Assembly: GCF_900497805.2 (NCBI RefSeq)
Contig: NW_020954590.1
Location: forward strand, 87,942,916-88,006,915
Reading direction: 5' to 3'
DNA length: 64,000 nt
Origin: Vombatus ursinus
Lineage: Eukaryota > Chordata > Mammalia > Diprotodontia > Vombatidae
Shown: positions 31,551 through 43,019 of the stretch, piece by piece
Layout of the letters: every line of letters begins with the position of its first letter
How positions within the stretch are numbered: the stretch's first letter is position 1
Position numbers and translations under genes: made by a program
Notes under the pieces: model-generated
Told to the model about the DNA's origin: nothing
What the model saw: the letters and a program-made list of their open reading frames with translations, nothing else
Database searches by the model: none

Positions 31551-32330
31551 CTTCTATGCAGCAATGCAGTGTCCTGTCCTTTAAAGCAGTTTTAAGACAT
31601 TTATAAACAATGTGTTCAGCATTAAGTAAATGTTAAACCAAGATTTATTATAAAGGACATAATTTTGTTTTTCCTGAGTTATCAGCCTGGGGCAGAGTGC
31701 TCAGGGTAGGACACCCGATTTTGGGTGGCCATTCCCTGCAGTGGGCACGCCCTCAGGAATCGGTGGGTGGCCTTCGAGGCATGTTTGTTTAAGTGGCTGT
31801 TTACTAAATCCCCTGCAGTATGGGAAAACATGGACAAGGGACTGGGGCAGCTATTTACTTCTTTAATGCTTCCTCCTGGGGGTTGCTGTGTTTTCCATGG
31901 AGGGTTGTTGTTATTTGGTGTTGCTTTTGATTTTGTGGGATAGGATTGGGTCAGTAAACATTTTCTTAAACTGAGTTGAAAATGAGTCAAAACACGTTCA
32001 AAATGATGATTTAAAAACAAGCCATCTTGGTTCATCATGTCAGAAAAACCACAGATACGTTACTTGTAGTTCAACTGACTAGGAATTGATGCCCATTCAT
32101 TATAATTATGAGTAACTTCTTTTAGAAAGCAGCTGTTGGTGTGAATTCAGAAAGTTCTTTCAAATATTTACGAAGACTTTTGGTACCTCAAAAGGGGTAT
32201 TTGGGTCCCATGAAGTTAATTCATTGTTGGTTTATAGTTGTCTTTGTTCAATGGGGGGATTTGTATCACATAATGAGCTGCTTCAGAGAAAATAAATCTG
32301 GAGACCATCAGGGTTAAATGTGTCAGCTAA
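31550..32330. other. Unique sequence, candidate conserved noncoding element
   Basis: No repeat recognised. 31700-31830 is the most GC-rich unique patch nearby ('gggcacgccctcaggaatcg'), followed by AT-rich sequence with 'tcattataattatgag'. Frames on both strands overlap (31682-32038 minus, 31725-31943 plus), arguing against either. Confidence 0.35.
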
Positions 32331-32524
32331 CTTTATGGCATCATATCACTTGTTTATGCCCTTTCTTTCCCAACTATCTTCTTTTGCTCCCCATGTTATT
32401 AGATTAGTATGTCTAGGACCATTCATCCTGAATGCCCAATTTCTTTTTATTTTGGAAATTAAGCAAGATGTGGCCTGGTTAGTGCTGGGCATACTGGGAG
32501 CTGTAGGCTTAAAAGAGAAGTAAT

Positions 32525-32700
32525 AGGGGCAGCAAGGGGGTGCAGTGGATAGAGGACCAGCCCTAGAGTCAGGAGGACCTGAGTTCAGATCCAGCCCCAG
32601 ACATATGATACTTCCTAGCTGTGTTACCGAGGCAAGTTACTTAACCCGGATTGCCTCACCTAAATAAATAAATAAGACAGAGAGAGAGAGAGAGAGAGAA
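32525..32700 (+). mobile_element. Marsupial tRNA-headed SINE, short type
   Basis: Starts 'gggcagcaagggggtgcagt', contains 'gagttcagatccagcccc' and ends in a (AG)n run at 32678-32699. 'agagaagta' occurs at both edges, consistent with a target duplication. Confidence 0.82.
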
Positions 32701-32764
32701 GTATTGTAGTATAATGAATAGATGCATAGAGTCAGATGAAACTTCCTTGGCTGCCATGAAATTT

Positions 32765-33005
32765 GAGTCATCAGCATGGCTTGGTGGATAAAGAACCAGA
32801 CTTGCAATCCACAAGACTTGAATTCCAGTCCTGCCAATGATACATGCTGGCTGTGTGACCATACAAGCCACTTAAATTCTCAGGGCCCAATGCTACTCTC
32901 CAGAACAATAAATTGCAGAACTACATCAGTCAAGGGAGCCCACTCACTGGAAGCTCCTTTTACCAATAAAAACATAGGTCTGGCCTCACTGCCTCCAGCC
33001 CTTAA
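32765..33005 (+). mobile_element. Marsupial SINE with 'tgcattgg'-type tail
   Basis: Head 'catggcttggtggataaaga', B-box-like 'gaattccagtcctgcc', 'ggctgtgtgaccatacaagc', then the tail module 'ttttaccaataaaaacatag'. Confidence 0.7.
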
Positions 33006-33329
33006 GTAACCTGAAAGTAGGTCTTGTCTTACCTTTTCAGTTAGAAAACATTTTATTTCCGTGGTGATTAGGATGGATCATCTACAGCTAGTGAAAAGGG
33101 ATCATTTTGTAAGCAATCAGGAGTACCTCTTCCAGAGAAACTACTGTCTAGTTTTCCCCAGTCGGTTGGTAATCACATCTTAGATCTGTCCTTTGCTTGT
33201 GAGGAAATAAATTGACAAGAGGAGGTACACAGAGCTGGCCAGAGGATATTGAAAAGGAGGTTTGAGATTGGAGAAGCCTCCTTGCCAAAGGATGGAAAGA
33301 AGGGATAAATTATGAAAATTTGATTTAGT

Positions 33330-33512
33330 CCTGTGATTTCATTGATGTTACAGACTCCCAGTAAAAGAAAATTCCTCTATCAATGCAGATAAGCAAGCTT
33401 TCTGCAATTTACAGGTTCAGAGAGTTGCCTTGAACACTAAGAAGTTAAATGATTTGTCAGGATCACCCAGCCAGGATGTGACCAAAGTGGAACTTGACTT
33501 CAGATCTTCCTG
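33330..33512 (-). mobile_element. Marsupial SINE with 'tgcattgg' tail
   Basis: Contains 'cctgtgatttcattgatgtt', 'ttcctctatcaatgcagata' and 'cagagagttgccttgaacac'. It abuts the L2 copy starting near 33513. Confidence 0.75.
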
Positions 33513-34033
33513 AGTCTCTTCAAAGTCATTAATGATGTCTTGGTTGTTAAATCCTTTTCTCAATCCTCATTCTCCTTCACCTCTACTGCAGCCTTTGACA
33601 CTTAATCACTATCTCCTCCTTGATACTCTCTTCTCTCTAGGTTTTTGGGACTCCGATCTCTCTTGGTTTTCCTCCAACCCATTTGACAGCTCCTTCTCTG
33701 TCTCCTTTGTTTGATCCTTCTCCAGATCATGCCCTCTAATTGTAGGTGTCCCTCAGGGTTCTGTCCTGGGTTTTCTCTTCTCCCTCTACACTAACTTTAC
33801 TTGGTGATCTCATCAGTTCCCATGGATTTAATTACTATCTCTATGCTGCTGATTCTTAAATCTACCTATCCTTTCAAACTCAATGCTGACCTCCAATCTC
33901 ACATTTTCAGCCACCTTTCAGATATCCCAAATTAGATGTCCAATAGACATCTTAAACTCCATTTATCCAAAACAACTCATTATCTTTCCCCTTTACATCT
34001 ATCTCCCCCTGCTACCTTCCCTATTACTTTACA

Positions 34034-34580
34034 GGGATGTGTGGGGTTTTCAAGGAGAGCTAGCACCTCTGGTATGAGGGCTTGTGGAACCCTTTTCAGG
34101 GCTGCTCATCCATCTTTGGTGTCTACCTGGCACTCAACTCTCACCTGTGGCTCCAAGAAGCTGTAGCATGTCCAGTGGCCACAACTGGTTAAACCCTCTT
34201 GGCAGACAAGCTAAATCAGGTTCAGGGTAACCAATGGTCCTCAAACCCATCAATGAGTTAGAAGGGTGTCTACCCCACTTATGTGAAGACTTGCCCTGGA
34301 GAAATGGGTAGATGAGAACAATTTGTTCCAATGGCCATAAAGGCAGCTGAAGCACGCACTGTGGAACACTTAGAGTTTTGTCAGATACCAAGGTCATTCA
34401 CTGCATCCTGGACCATCGCCAGTTGTCTTCACTTTTGTCTTTGGACTTCCATGACTCTGGAGGAGAGAGTGAGGCTGATGACTTTGCACAACTCTGCCTT
34501 ACTTAAATTCAATTCATGCGCAAGTCAAGACATCATCCCATGATGTCATCGGTCCTCTTCAAAAACGAAAGACAAAACCA
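34034..34580 (+). mobile_element. Unclassified dispersed repeat X, copy 1
   Basis: About 547 bp inserted cleanly into L2. It begins 'atgtgtggggttttcaagga' and ends 'ggtcctcttcaaaaacgaaa'. Its first about 260 bp matches 63725-64000. It has no inverted ends; the A/C-rich end suggests a retroposon, perhaps RTE-related, but I cannot name it. Confidence 0.6.
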
Positions 34581-35257
34581 TCCTCTCAGTCAGTCCCTCA
34601 GGCTTGAAATTTCCTCACTATCTCTCACCCCCCATGTCTAATCTGTTGCCAAGGCCTGTGGATTTCACCTTTGCAACATCTCTCAAATATGCCCCCTTCT
34701 CTCCTCTGCATTTTCCACCACTCTGGTGCAAACCTCTCATCACCTCACATCTGAATTATTGCAACAGCCAGCTGGTAGGTCTGCCTGTCTTAAATCTTCC
34801 CCCATTCCATTCCATTCTCCATTTAGCTACTAAAGTTATTTTCCTAAAGCATATGTCCAATCATGTCACATATTCCGCACCCCACTCAATAAACTCCAGT
34901 GACTCCCTATTACTTTCAAGAGCAAATACAAAATGCTGTGATTCAAAGCCCTTCATAACCTAGCCCCTTCCTATCTTTCCAGCCTTCTTACACCTTATTC
35001 CCCAGAACATGCTCTTTGATCCAGTGACACTGGTCTCTTGACTGTTCCACAAACAAGACACTCCATCTCTCTGCCTCATATATTTTCTCAGACTGGCCCC
35101 CAAGCCTGGAATGCTCTCCCTCCTCTGGCTCAACTACTAACCTCCCTGGCTCCCTTTAAGTCTCAACTAAAATCCCACTTTCTACAGGAAACCTTCCCTA
35201 ACCCCTCTTAATTCGAGTGTCTTCCCTCTTTTTTACTATCTATCTTGTATATAGCAT

Positions 35258-35258
<1 letters not shown>

Positions 35259-35317
<59 letters not shown>
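35259..35317. repeat. (CT)n(AT)n microsatellite
   Basis: Twenty CT units followed by about ten AT units, inside the L2 3' UTR. Confidence 0.96.
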
Positions 35318-35524
35318 CATAATTTGCATATTGTCTCCTCCATTAGATTATAAACTCCTTGAGGGCAGGAACTATTTTTTGTCTTTTCTCATATTCCCAA
35401 CACTTAGTGAAGTGCCTGACACATGATAGGTGCTTAGTAAATGTTTACTGATTGATTGAATTGAACAAAGAAATTAAATTGGAGAAGAGTAACAGAATAG
35501 GTATCAAAGGACAGAGTATCATGT

Positions 35525-35705
35525 CAAGGAAAGATCACTAGAGTTGGAGTCCGAAAACTTGGATTCAAGCCAATGATTTTGCTACCTATCAGATGTGTGA
35601 CCTTGATTAAGTCATTTTGCCTTAGTTTCTGTATGGGGAAAATGACAGAATTGGAACTAAATCTCTGTAATTCTGATATCTGATTCTGATATCCTGTGAT
35701 TCTCA
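35525..35705 (+). mobile_element. SINE with 'tctgtgattct'-type tail
   Basis: Contains 'gagttggagtccgaaaactt', 'gtgaccttgattaagtcatt', then 'aaatctctgtaattctgata', with a duplicated 'tctgatatc' near 35675. Confidence 0.65.
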
Positions 35706-35709
35706 ACTT

Positions 35710-36185
35710 GGATAAAATGATAAAAGCTCTGTCTCCTTATTTGGAGACTTTCAAAACACCACTTTCTGGCATCATAGCTATCATTAATCATATGAAATTC
35801 AACTATTTTTTTGTATCACAAAGAATTCCATTTACAGATATTTTCTATGCAATTTGAAGTTTAAGAAAGGAAAAATACTGAATATTAGTGAAAATAATTT
35901 TTCTACTGATTATTCCCATACATGCTCGAACAAGTAGTTAATACTATTTTAAATCTTTTATTTGATCTTTATCTTTTTTTGGAATATCTTTATGTAATGC
36001 ATCTAATTGCAAACTATCCCTGCTCTACCCACTTCTCCGCCCCCCTCTCCCACGCAGCATCTCCAGGGGACTACGTGTGCCCTGAGCTCAATTACACAAA
36101 TGTTCCCTGCGATGTCAGAGCACCTCAATGTAGGTAGAAGGGGGAGGAGGTTTGTGATTACCCCAATTAAATGTCCATTACTTAG
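35710..36185. other. No recognisable feature
   Basis: AT-rich, then a GC-richer patch at 36000-36130; overlapping frames (35922-36137, 36007-36351) are unsupported. Confidence 0.35.
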
Positions 36186-36189
36186 AGAC

Positions 36190-36565
36190 TACATTAGAAT
36201 TATAGAATCTCAGCATTGGAAAGAATGGATTTTCTTTACAACATCCCTGACAGATAGTTATCAAACCCCTGCTTATTCATTTCCAGTGATGGGCCCTTCA
36301 GTCCCTTGTAGGGCAGCCTATTCCATTTTTCACCATTTCAAATCCTCATAAAATTCTTCTTTATGAGAAGATAAGATGTGCCTCCTGGGGACCTCCGCTC
36401 ATTGACTCAGCCCTCTGAAATTACACAGAACAAAACAAATCTCTCTTTCATATGTTTGAAGGTTTTCACATGTCTGAAAACAGCTATTATGTCCTACCTA
36501 CATCTTCTATTCTCTAGGTTAAATATATCCAGTTGCTTCAACCTTTCTTCACGGCAATACGTTCT
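36190..36565 (-). mobile_element. L3/CR1 3' end fragment
   Basis: Contains 'atagaatctcagcattggaa', 'gggcagcctattccattttt', 'aaaacagctattatgtccta' and 'ccagttgcttcaacctttct'. Confidence 0.75.
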
Positions 36566-36839
36566 ATTATTTATCAATACATTATTATTATTTGTTAGTC
36601 TAGCACTGGGCTCTTGTAGGTCAGGAACTCTGAGTTCTAGCCAGAGCTAGCTCTGATAATGATCTGTTTGGGGAAAGCTCATTGAACCTCATCATGTTCT
36701 TGTTTCTTGTTCATACAATAAACTGTACTAATGGTCCCTGGCAGGAGACAGATTTGGGAAGATTGACCGATGAGTTACCTACCAGAAAACCACAATGATG
36801 AAGTAATTTAGAGAGTTGGCTAGTGAGTCAATGTAGTAT

Positions 36840-37022
36840 ATTGGAAGGAAAGTTGGATTTGGGAATCAGGTGACATTAGCTTGAAGCCTGGCTCTGCTGC
36901 TAAGTCCCTATGTGATTTGGGACAAGTTTCTTAACCTCTTTGGTTAACCTTGACTCACTTGTAAAATGAAGGCTTTGGTCTCTAAAATCCTTCCAGCACT
37001 TAGCTAAGTTCTATGATTCTGT
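36840..37022 (+). mobile_element. SINE with 'ttctatgattctg' tail
   Basis: Contains 'gggaatcaggtgacattagc', 'gacaagtttcttaacctctt' and 'cttccagcacttagctaagt'. Confidence 0.7.
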
Positions 37023-37024
37023 GG

Positions 37025-37780
37025 GTCAGTGTATGGCCCTGAGAAGTTCATTGTTCAGGAGGTCCTTAAGAGAGTTTTGAGTAAAGGGATAAGCATGAAA
37101 GGAGGGGAGGATGGTTCTTGGTGGTCTATGCTGTGATCTAAACATGGGTAGGAGCTGAAGCCCAATAGCTTTTGGGTTTCCGTGGGGCCTTCATGAAAAC
37201 CAAGAATTGAACTCTGTGACATCACAATATCCAGAGCATGGCTGCCTCTCTACTCCTGAGAAGAGTGAGGGTTAGTAGGAGTTTCAGCTATTAGTAGACT
37301 GCAGGTGTGACTCTACCAGAGGAAGTTCGAAGGCACTAGCCAGCCATGCCATCCAACAGGGTGAGTGATTTCTACTAAGTCCAGAACAGAAATGACAGGC
37401 ATTTAAAGAAATTTAAAGGAAAAGGAAAAGAATTAAACATTCAAATAATTCTATTAAGGCTGAGCAACTAGTAGAATCATAAGACCCTATTCGAATGTCA
37501 ATCAAGATGCTTAAATATGACATAAAGTCTTCAGAGTAACTGGAGAAAAAGGACAGGCCCATGAACCTACACGGAACTATCCACGTAAGGCTTTGGAAAG
37601 AGAGACCCGAGAGTATGATTGGGTTGTCTCCCTAAAGTAGGCCAAACAAATTCACTTGGCAGTCTGGCCATTAAGCAGAATTTCCATTAGGTAGAAGCCC
37701 CTCTAATCAAAGGATGGAGAGAGGTGGTAAAATATAAAATTTTGGTTAGACGACTGGAAGCATGCAAAAAGTTCATGTTA
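37025..37780. other. No recognisable feature
   Basis: About 750 bp; nothing nameable. Confidence 0.35.
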
Positions 37781-37784
37781 CTCT

Positions 37785-38042
37785 AGAGGTCACATTTTCA
37801 TAGCACTTTCAAGTTTACAAAGTACAGCCCATAGATCGTCTCACTTGATCCTCACAAAAGCCCCATAAGCCAGGGGCTACGATTATGCCCATTTTACAGA
37901 TGAGGAAACTGAGAGGCAGAGAAGTTCAATGATTTTGCCTAGGGTCTTACAGTTAATAGGTGCCTGAGGCAGGTTGCAAGCACAGGTGTTTCTGAGTCCA
38001 AGTACAACGCTCTCATCTCTACAACACACTGCCTCTCTGACA
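37785..38042 (-). repeat. MIR SINE, near full length
   Basis: Contains 'acttgatcctcacaaaagcc', 'ttttacagatgaggaaactg' and 'agttaataggtgcctgaggc'. Confidence 0.8.
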
Positions 38043-38076
38043 CTGACGGAGTCCTATCTTCTCAGGGGGGTGTGCT

Positions 38077-38116
<40 letters not shown>

Positions 38117-38137
38117 TGTGTGTGTGTCTGTGTGTGT
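38077..38137. repeat. (TG)n microsatellite, interrupted
   Basis: TG units with GAG and CTG interruptions; source of the CVCVCV frame at 37974-38177. Confidence 0.95.
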
Positions 38138-38329
38138 TTATAGGTCCTTCCCAGAATGGCTGGAAAGAATAAGATGAGGGAAAAAAGGAAAAAAGAAAAG
38201 CAATTATTTAAATGAAGTATAATATCAGAAGGCAGCCTGAGAGACAAAAAACAAAACATCCAAAGGTAGAAGAATAAACCTGAATGCATATTAACTGCAA
38301 GGAGTACTTTTAAAGATTTCATTTAGAAA

Positions 38330-39130
38330 TAGCAAGGTTAAAAAGCCAAAGGTCACCCCTAGAAGAGAAGAGCTTAATTGTTAGCTTGGAAGTTAACAAG
38401 AACGGGCATTTAGCTGGAACCATCCAGAGTTTCTCCTTTAAGAAATTCCTGCCAATGAAATCATCACTCAGGATGCACACAATTCTGTTTTCTTACCCTG
38501 CCTTGGGGTTTTGGCTTCCAAAGTATTTGTTTCTTCCTGGAGTCTTGTGGCACTGAAAGGATCCGAGTGACGGCAAAGGGCTGTTCTGTTTACCAAGCAG
38601 GGAGGGAATGCTTGGCCTGTGCCAGGTCCTGACTCATCTCTGTTTGGAATCCTTGAGGGTTAAGGTGGACAGCAGTTCTGATGTGCTAGGGCCCCCGAGA
38701 AGGACTGTCAGGCTGCTTCATCAGATTACTCCAAGGATTAGCTTTTATTGTAATGTTCAATCCCTGGAGCACAGACAGCTCCCAACCAGCATTTCTGACA
38801 GGTAGATTACTTAGCCCTCCTAAACCCCAAGGGCAAAAAGTGCCTGGAAAAAAAAAAGGTTGAATTTCCAGCTCAGAAGCAAATTTTTAAAAGTCTCTGG
38901 CCTTAAGCATGCTGCGAATAAATATATCAAGGTAATAAGGCCAATACTTTCAAAGCTGGTAAATATATCCGGAGGGCTAGATAAAAATAAGATGCATGTG
39001 TATGTTAGCTTCATAGCCTACATTCAACTTTCATTCAAAGAATACAGTACTATTTTCACAGCTATCTCATCTAGCTCTCCTCTCCACAGTCCCTGGAAAT
39101 AAGAATCTCATTTAAAAAACAAACAAAAAA
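38330..39130. other. Unique sequence, candidate conserved noncoding element
   Basis: About 800 bp without a recognised repeat. Contains 'gagcttaattgttagcttgg', 'cttttattgtaatgttcaat' and 'gtagattacttagccc'. Two successive plus-strand frames (38608-38805, 38860-39102) show no family match and no clear splice context. Confidence 0.4.
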
Positions 39131-39274
39131 AACTTTTCAGAATGAGTTATTTTAAATACTATTGAATTATTGAGCTGAACTCAGATAAGATTCATAAGAC
39201 ACTCTTAATGGAATGTCTTAACTCCCCTCTGTTTATGGACTATATGGATTTTTTTTTAACTGTTGTGTTAATCA

Positions 39275-39475
39275 CATACCACAGAATTGGAAGCCTGGCA
39301 GGGAACTAGGAAATCTCTAAGTTCCTTCATTGATGGTCTCTTCATTTGAAGATGAGGAAGCTGAGGCCTAGGGAGGTTTAGCGGCTTGCCCTGGGTCCCA
39401 CAAATAGCTAGATGAAGCAAAAGCCCAAGACCCCTGACTCCAAAGGAGTCAATGATGCTTTCACTACCCCACAGG
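39275..39475 (-). repeat. MIR-like SINE
   Basis: Contains 'gaagatgaggaagctgaggc', 'gcggcttgccctgggtccca'. Diverged. Confidence 0.7.
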
Positions 39476-39624
39476 GAGCATTCATTATGGAATGAATTTA
39501 CTGATTCATATTTGGTCTAGTGTAGTACTTCCAATCCCAAGGGGATTTAAATTTAAGATAAAGGAGATTCACTTATCATCTATGAAGCTGACAAATAGCA
39601 AATACAGCTTGTCTATGTAGGTCA

Positions 39625-40080
39625 TAAGATCACAGATTTATGAGCTATAGAAGGAACCTTAGAGTTACTGAGTCCAACCCCTTTTCTTTAATAGATTAGG
39701 AAACCAAAGCACAAAGAGGCTGAGCGCCAGCTAGCATATGGTGCAATGGATAGAGCGCTGGGCCTGGAGTCAGGAAGACTCATCTTCCTGAGTTCAAATC
39801 TGGCCTTAGATACTTACTAGCTGTGTGACCCTGGGCAAGCCACTTAACACTGTTTGCCTCAGTTTCCTCATCTATAAAATGGGCTGGAGAAGGAAATGAC
39901 AAACCACTCCAGTATCTTTGCCCAAAAAACCCCAAATGGGGTCACAAAGAATGGACATAACTGAAATGAACGACTCAACAACAGAAACAACAACAAATTC
40001 TGTAGCTGAGGTGAAATCTGAACCCTAATCTGCTTGACTCCAAGTGCAGTAACCTAGTATCAAGACCATATTGCCTGCCC
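39625..40080 (-). repeat. MIR-like SINE split by a long-type SINE
   Basis: The left part 'cagatttatgagctatagaa' to 'aagcacaaagaggctgagcg' continues after the insert as 'gctgaggtgaaatctgaacc' and 'ctgcttgactccaagtgcag'. Confidence 0.75.
39725..39996 (+). mobile_element. Marsupial tRNA-headed SINE, long type
   Basis: Head 'gccagctagcatatggtgca', B box 'gagttcaaatctggcc', 3' module 'ccaaatggggtcacaaagaa', tail of CAA repeats. Full-length and inside a MIR. Confidence 0.87.
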
Positions 40081-40144
40081 CGCAGATTTTAAAAGTTGTC
40101 TAAAGAAGCTCTTCTACTCAACATTACCTGTTTGTTTTCAAGAA

Positions 40145-40222
40145 CAAAGAGACTACGGACAAGTCATTTGACTTCTATGTCTCAGTTTCTTCACCTGTAA
40201 AATAAGGGCATTGGACTAGATG
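40145..40222 (+). repeat. SINE internal fragment
   Basis: Contains 'ggacaagtcatttgacttct' and 'cacctgtaaaataagggcat'. Confidence 0.55.
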
Positions 40223-40227
40223 GAAGG

Positions 40228-40475
40228 AAGGAAACAAGCATTTATTAAGCAACTATAGTGTGCCAGGTACTGGGCTGAACACTTCGCAAATAACTCATTT
40301 GATCCTGACAAAAACCCTGGGAGGTAGGTACTATTATTACCCCTATTTTTACAGTTGAGGAAACTGAGGCAAACAGGAGTTTAATTGACTTGTTCAGGGT
40401 CACCCAGTTTGTAAGTGTCTAAGGCAGAATTTGAACTCAGGTCTTCCTGACTCCAGGCCCAGAAATCTATCCAGT
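40228..40475 (-). repeat. MIR/CORE-SINE, near full length
   Basis: Contains 'aagcatttattaagcaacta', 'ggaggtaggtactattatta', 'tttacagttgaggaaactga' and 'tttgaactcaggtcttcctg'. Confidence 0.8.
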
Positions 40476-40659
40476 ATGTCAGCTAGCTTCGATAAATCTC
40501 TTGCTGGCTTAGGATTCTATGGTTCTGGCCATGATACTGATCTAGATAGGAGAAGTGCCTCTTAAACCATTAATTGTGATGAAAAATAATAATAATACTC
40601 AAATAGATCTTAATCTTATCCATTTAGAAGCCCTCTCCAGTGATGCAATTTGCAGTCCA

Positions 40660-41120
40660 GCCATCCATATCTTTCAATAATTTCAGCACGAAGGGTTCAC
40701 TCAACATGTTAGAGGCCTTCCTCGACTTCTTTTGAGATTGCAAGGATGCTAGCAGAACATTCCGGCTGTCCCTCTCTCATCCTTTACCTTTTCCACATGA
40801 CCAACCCATCTTCTCTTCCTATCTTGTAATTCCATGATAACATCTTTTACTCCTGTTTTTCCACAAAATTGTTCATTGATTATGGGTTGTGATCTGCTCA
40901 CATCTGCCATGTGCCTCTCCACTGCCCGCTATGTTATATTCATTTTAAATTCTTTAGAGACTCCTGTATCCCAAGTCTCACTGATATGCAGTAACAGTGG
41001 TAGGGCCTTTGCTTTCATGGAAATCTTGGGGTCATTAAAGGAGCCTTGCAGTTTTCCAAAGACGATCCAGCCTACTCTCTTCCTTTTCCTCAGCTCTGGA
41101 CCAAATTTATAATCTGCCTA
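40660..41120 (-). mobile_element. RTE-like LINE fragment (tentative)
   Basis: A diverged interspersed repeat; the part at 41030-41100 matches 18970-19045. The 92-codon plus-strand frame (40834-41112) is on the antisense strand if this reading is right. The family is from memory. Confidence 0.5.
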
Positions 41121-41371
41121 TATTGTCCAAGTAGACTAAATTTCAGGAGCTCTGTAATTAGTAAATATAAATATAAAACAAAAATACCAAGAAACAAACC
41201 CTAGATATAAGTAAAGAATTCATTCTTAGTGGGATGGACAAGTTCTAGGATTGACTTTTTAAAATAATGATAATTAATAGATCTTCTGGGTTCTCAGGAT
41301 CAAGAACAATGCTGTCCCAGAATGGGCAGAATAATAATGACATATGGTATTTATATAAAACTTTTAAAGCA

Positions 41372-41473
41372 ACTCTGTAAGACTATAAGTTACAAAGAAA
41401 ATGCCAATATGTATTTATAGAAGAAATTTCTCACGGACAGCTCCCTTCACCAATAAAATCTCAGATCCAGACC
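41372..41473 (+). repeat. SINE tail-module fragment ('tgcattgg' type)
   Basis: Contains 'aactctgtaagactataagt' and 'cttcaccaataaaatctcag'; head absent. Confidence 0.6.
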
Positions 41474-41499
41474 AAAAGAAGAAAAAAAAAAAAAGGCGT

Positions 41500-41702
41500 G
41501 CACAGTGCTTTACATACATCATCATCTCATTCGAGCCTCTCAATGACATTATAGAGTAGTACTATGTATTATAGGTATTATTACTTCTGTTTTACAGATG
41601 AGAAAACTGAGATTCAGGGAAATTAAATGTTAAATAATGGGAAGAATTTGAATCTGAGTTTTTAGGACCCCCTGCTCTATCCATTGTGACATTCTGCCTC
41701 TC
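41500..41702 (-). repeat. MIR SINE
   Basis: Contains 'tgctttacatacatcatcat', 'ttttacagatgagaaaactg' and 'tgctctatccattgtgacat'. Confidence 0.75.
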
Positions 41703-42061
41703 AGTAGCTAATATTCACTCAAAAAGGCTCTCTGCTTTGCCATCAATGTACAGAAGATGATCCTTTATGATCTTTCAATCATTAAACTTTCAATAGAGTT
41801 AAACATTATTTGTGCACATATACACATGTACATATGTATGTATGATATATGAATAAACATACGCTCACATTTCACTAGGCAGGTGTGGGGCTATTACACC
41901 CATCCACAGTAAGTGACCTACCCACATTACCTAACATACCTCTTTCATGCTGCTACCTTCATTAACTCCTCCCTGCAATGATCTCTTTCTTATTTTGAAT
42001 TTTCTTAGCAGCATCTTATTCATGGTTTTAGAAATATTCCCTTGGATGACTCCATGTAAAA

Positions 42062-42232
42062 AAATCATAGCATCATACATTTTCAGAGCTAAAAGAAAAC
42101 CTTTTCCTCATTCTGATGAAATTCAAAGAGGTTAAATCTCAGGTCACCTTGGGAGCTCAGATTAGAACTCCTGTCTCCCAGTCCAGGGCTGCTCCTTCCA
42201 CTCTGCCACACTGCTTCCTGAGAGCTTTGGAG
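42062..42232 (-). repeat. MIR-like SINE, diverged
   Basis: Contains 'aatctcaggtcaccttggga' and 'ttagaactcctgtctcccag'. Confidence 0.6.
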
Positions 42233-42237
42233 AGTAT

Positions 42238-42382
42238 TTCCTTTTTTTTTTCTTTTTTGGTTAAGTGACTTGCCGAGGGTCACACAGATAGTAAGTGTTA
42301 AGTGTCTGAGGTCAGATTTGAACTCAGGTCCTCCTGACTCCAAGGCTGGAGCTCTGTCCACTGCACCACCTAGGTGCCCCTG
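42238..42382 (-). mobile_element. Marsupial tRNA-headed SINE, short type
   Basis: T-run then 'ggttaagtgacttgccgagg', 'tttgaactcaggtcctcctg', head 'ctgcaccacctaggtgcccc'. 'tatttcc' recurs at both edges. Confidence 0.85.
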
Positions 42383-42489
42383 GAACATATTTCCAAGACT
42401 TCTCTGAAACTTTCTGATAAGGCTTTCCAAACTACTGATTGCTATGTAAAGGGCAAGGCAGTCTCTTCAAGTATATCTTGTTTCCTGGA

Positions 42490-42590
42490 CTAGTTTATAA
42501 GCTGCTACAAAACTAGTACTGTGTCTTCACCAGCTATTGCCCACATTGCTCAACACAATCAGTGTTTAATTAATGCTCATTGAATCAGAA
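42490..42590 (+). repeat. L2 3' end fragment
   Basis: Contains 'ctagtttataagctgctaca' and 'aattaatgctcattgaatca'. Confidence 0.6.
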
Positions 42591-42664
42591 AGAGTGCAAG
42601 CTAGCATGAGCCCAGAGGTTGAATGACTGAAGAAAATCAGGCTATCCTTATCTGCGCCATTTCA

Positions 42665-43015
42665 AACTAATAGAATCACAGAACTTCAGCAATGGAAGGG
42701 ACCATCCAATGTGACCAGGAATCTTGACAACATCCTCGTCAAGTGGTCATCCGCTTGATGACCCCCAGTGAATGGAACTCATTACTCCCTAAAATAACCC
42801 ATTTCATTTTTGGATAATTCTAATTAATCATTAGGAAGTTTTTCCATATATTGACTTTAAGACTATCTTTCTGCAGCTTCGTTCCATTGCTCCCAGTTCT
42901 GCCTTGTGGGGCCAACTAGAAAACAAAACAAAACAAAACCCCAAACCAAAAAAAACTAGTCCCTCTTGTACATGACAGCCCTTTAAACATTTTAAGATAG
43001 TCAGAAGGATCACAT
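42665..43015 (-). mobile_element. L3/CR1 3' end fragment
   Basis: Contains 'aatcacagaacttcagcaat', 'gtcaagtggtcatccgcttg', 'ttccattgctcccagttctg', 'catgacagccctttaaacat'. An AAAAC-type simple insert lies at 42920-42955. Confidence 0.8.
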
Positions 43016-43019
43016 TTTC

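Larger units (their letters stand above)
33513..35460 (+). mobile_element. L2 LINE, RT region to 3' end, split by repeat X
   Basis: Starts at 'caaagtcattaatgatgtc' (RT: KVTNDVL-like) and continues 'tgtccctcagggttctgtcc' (PQGSVLG-like). It is interrupted at 34034-34580, then runs 'aaacctctcatcacctcaca', 'gtgacactggtctcttgact', 'cttgagggcaggaactattt' to the 3' terminus 'agtaaatgtttactgattga'. The longest L2 3' half here; frames are broken. Confidence 0.85.

Noticed and set aside
39735-39815. Possible tRNA gene (A and B box-like motifs)
   Set aside because: The motifs belong to the tRNA-derived head of a SINE; no cloverleaf with an acceptor stem is evident and the same head occurs many times in the window.
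42089-42430. 113-codon minus-strand frame
   Set aside because: Reads through a short-type SINE; the EPEFKSDLRH-like peptide also appears at 6775 and 2398.
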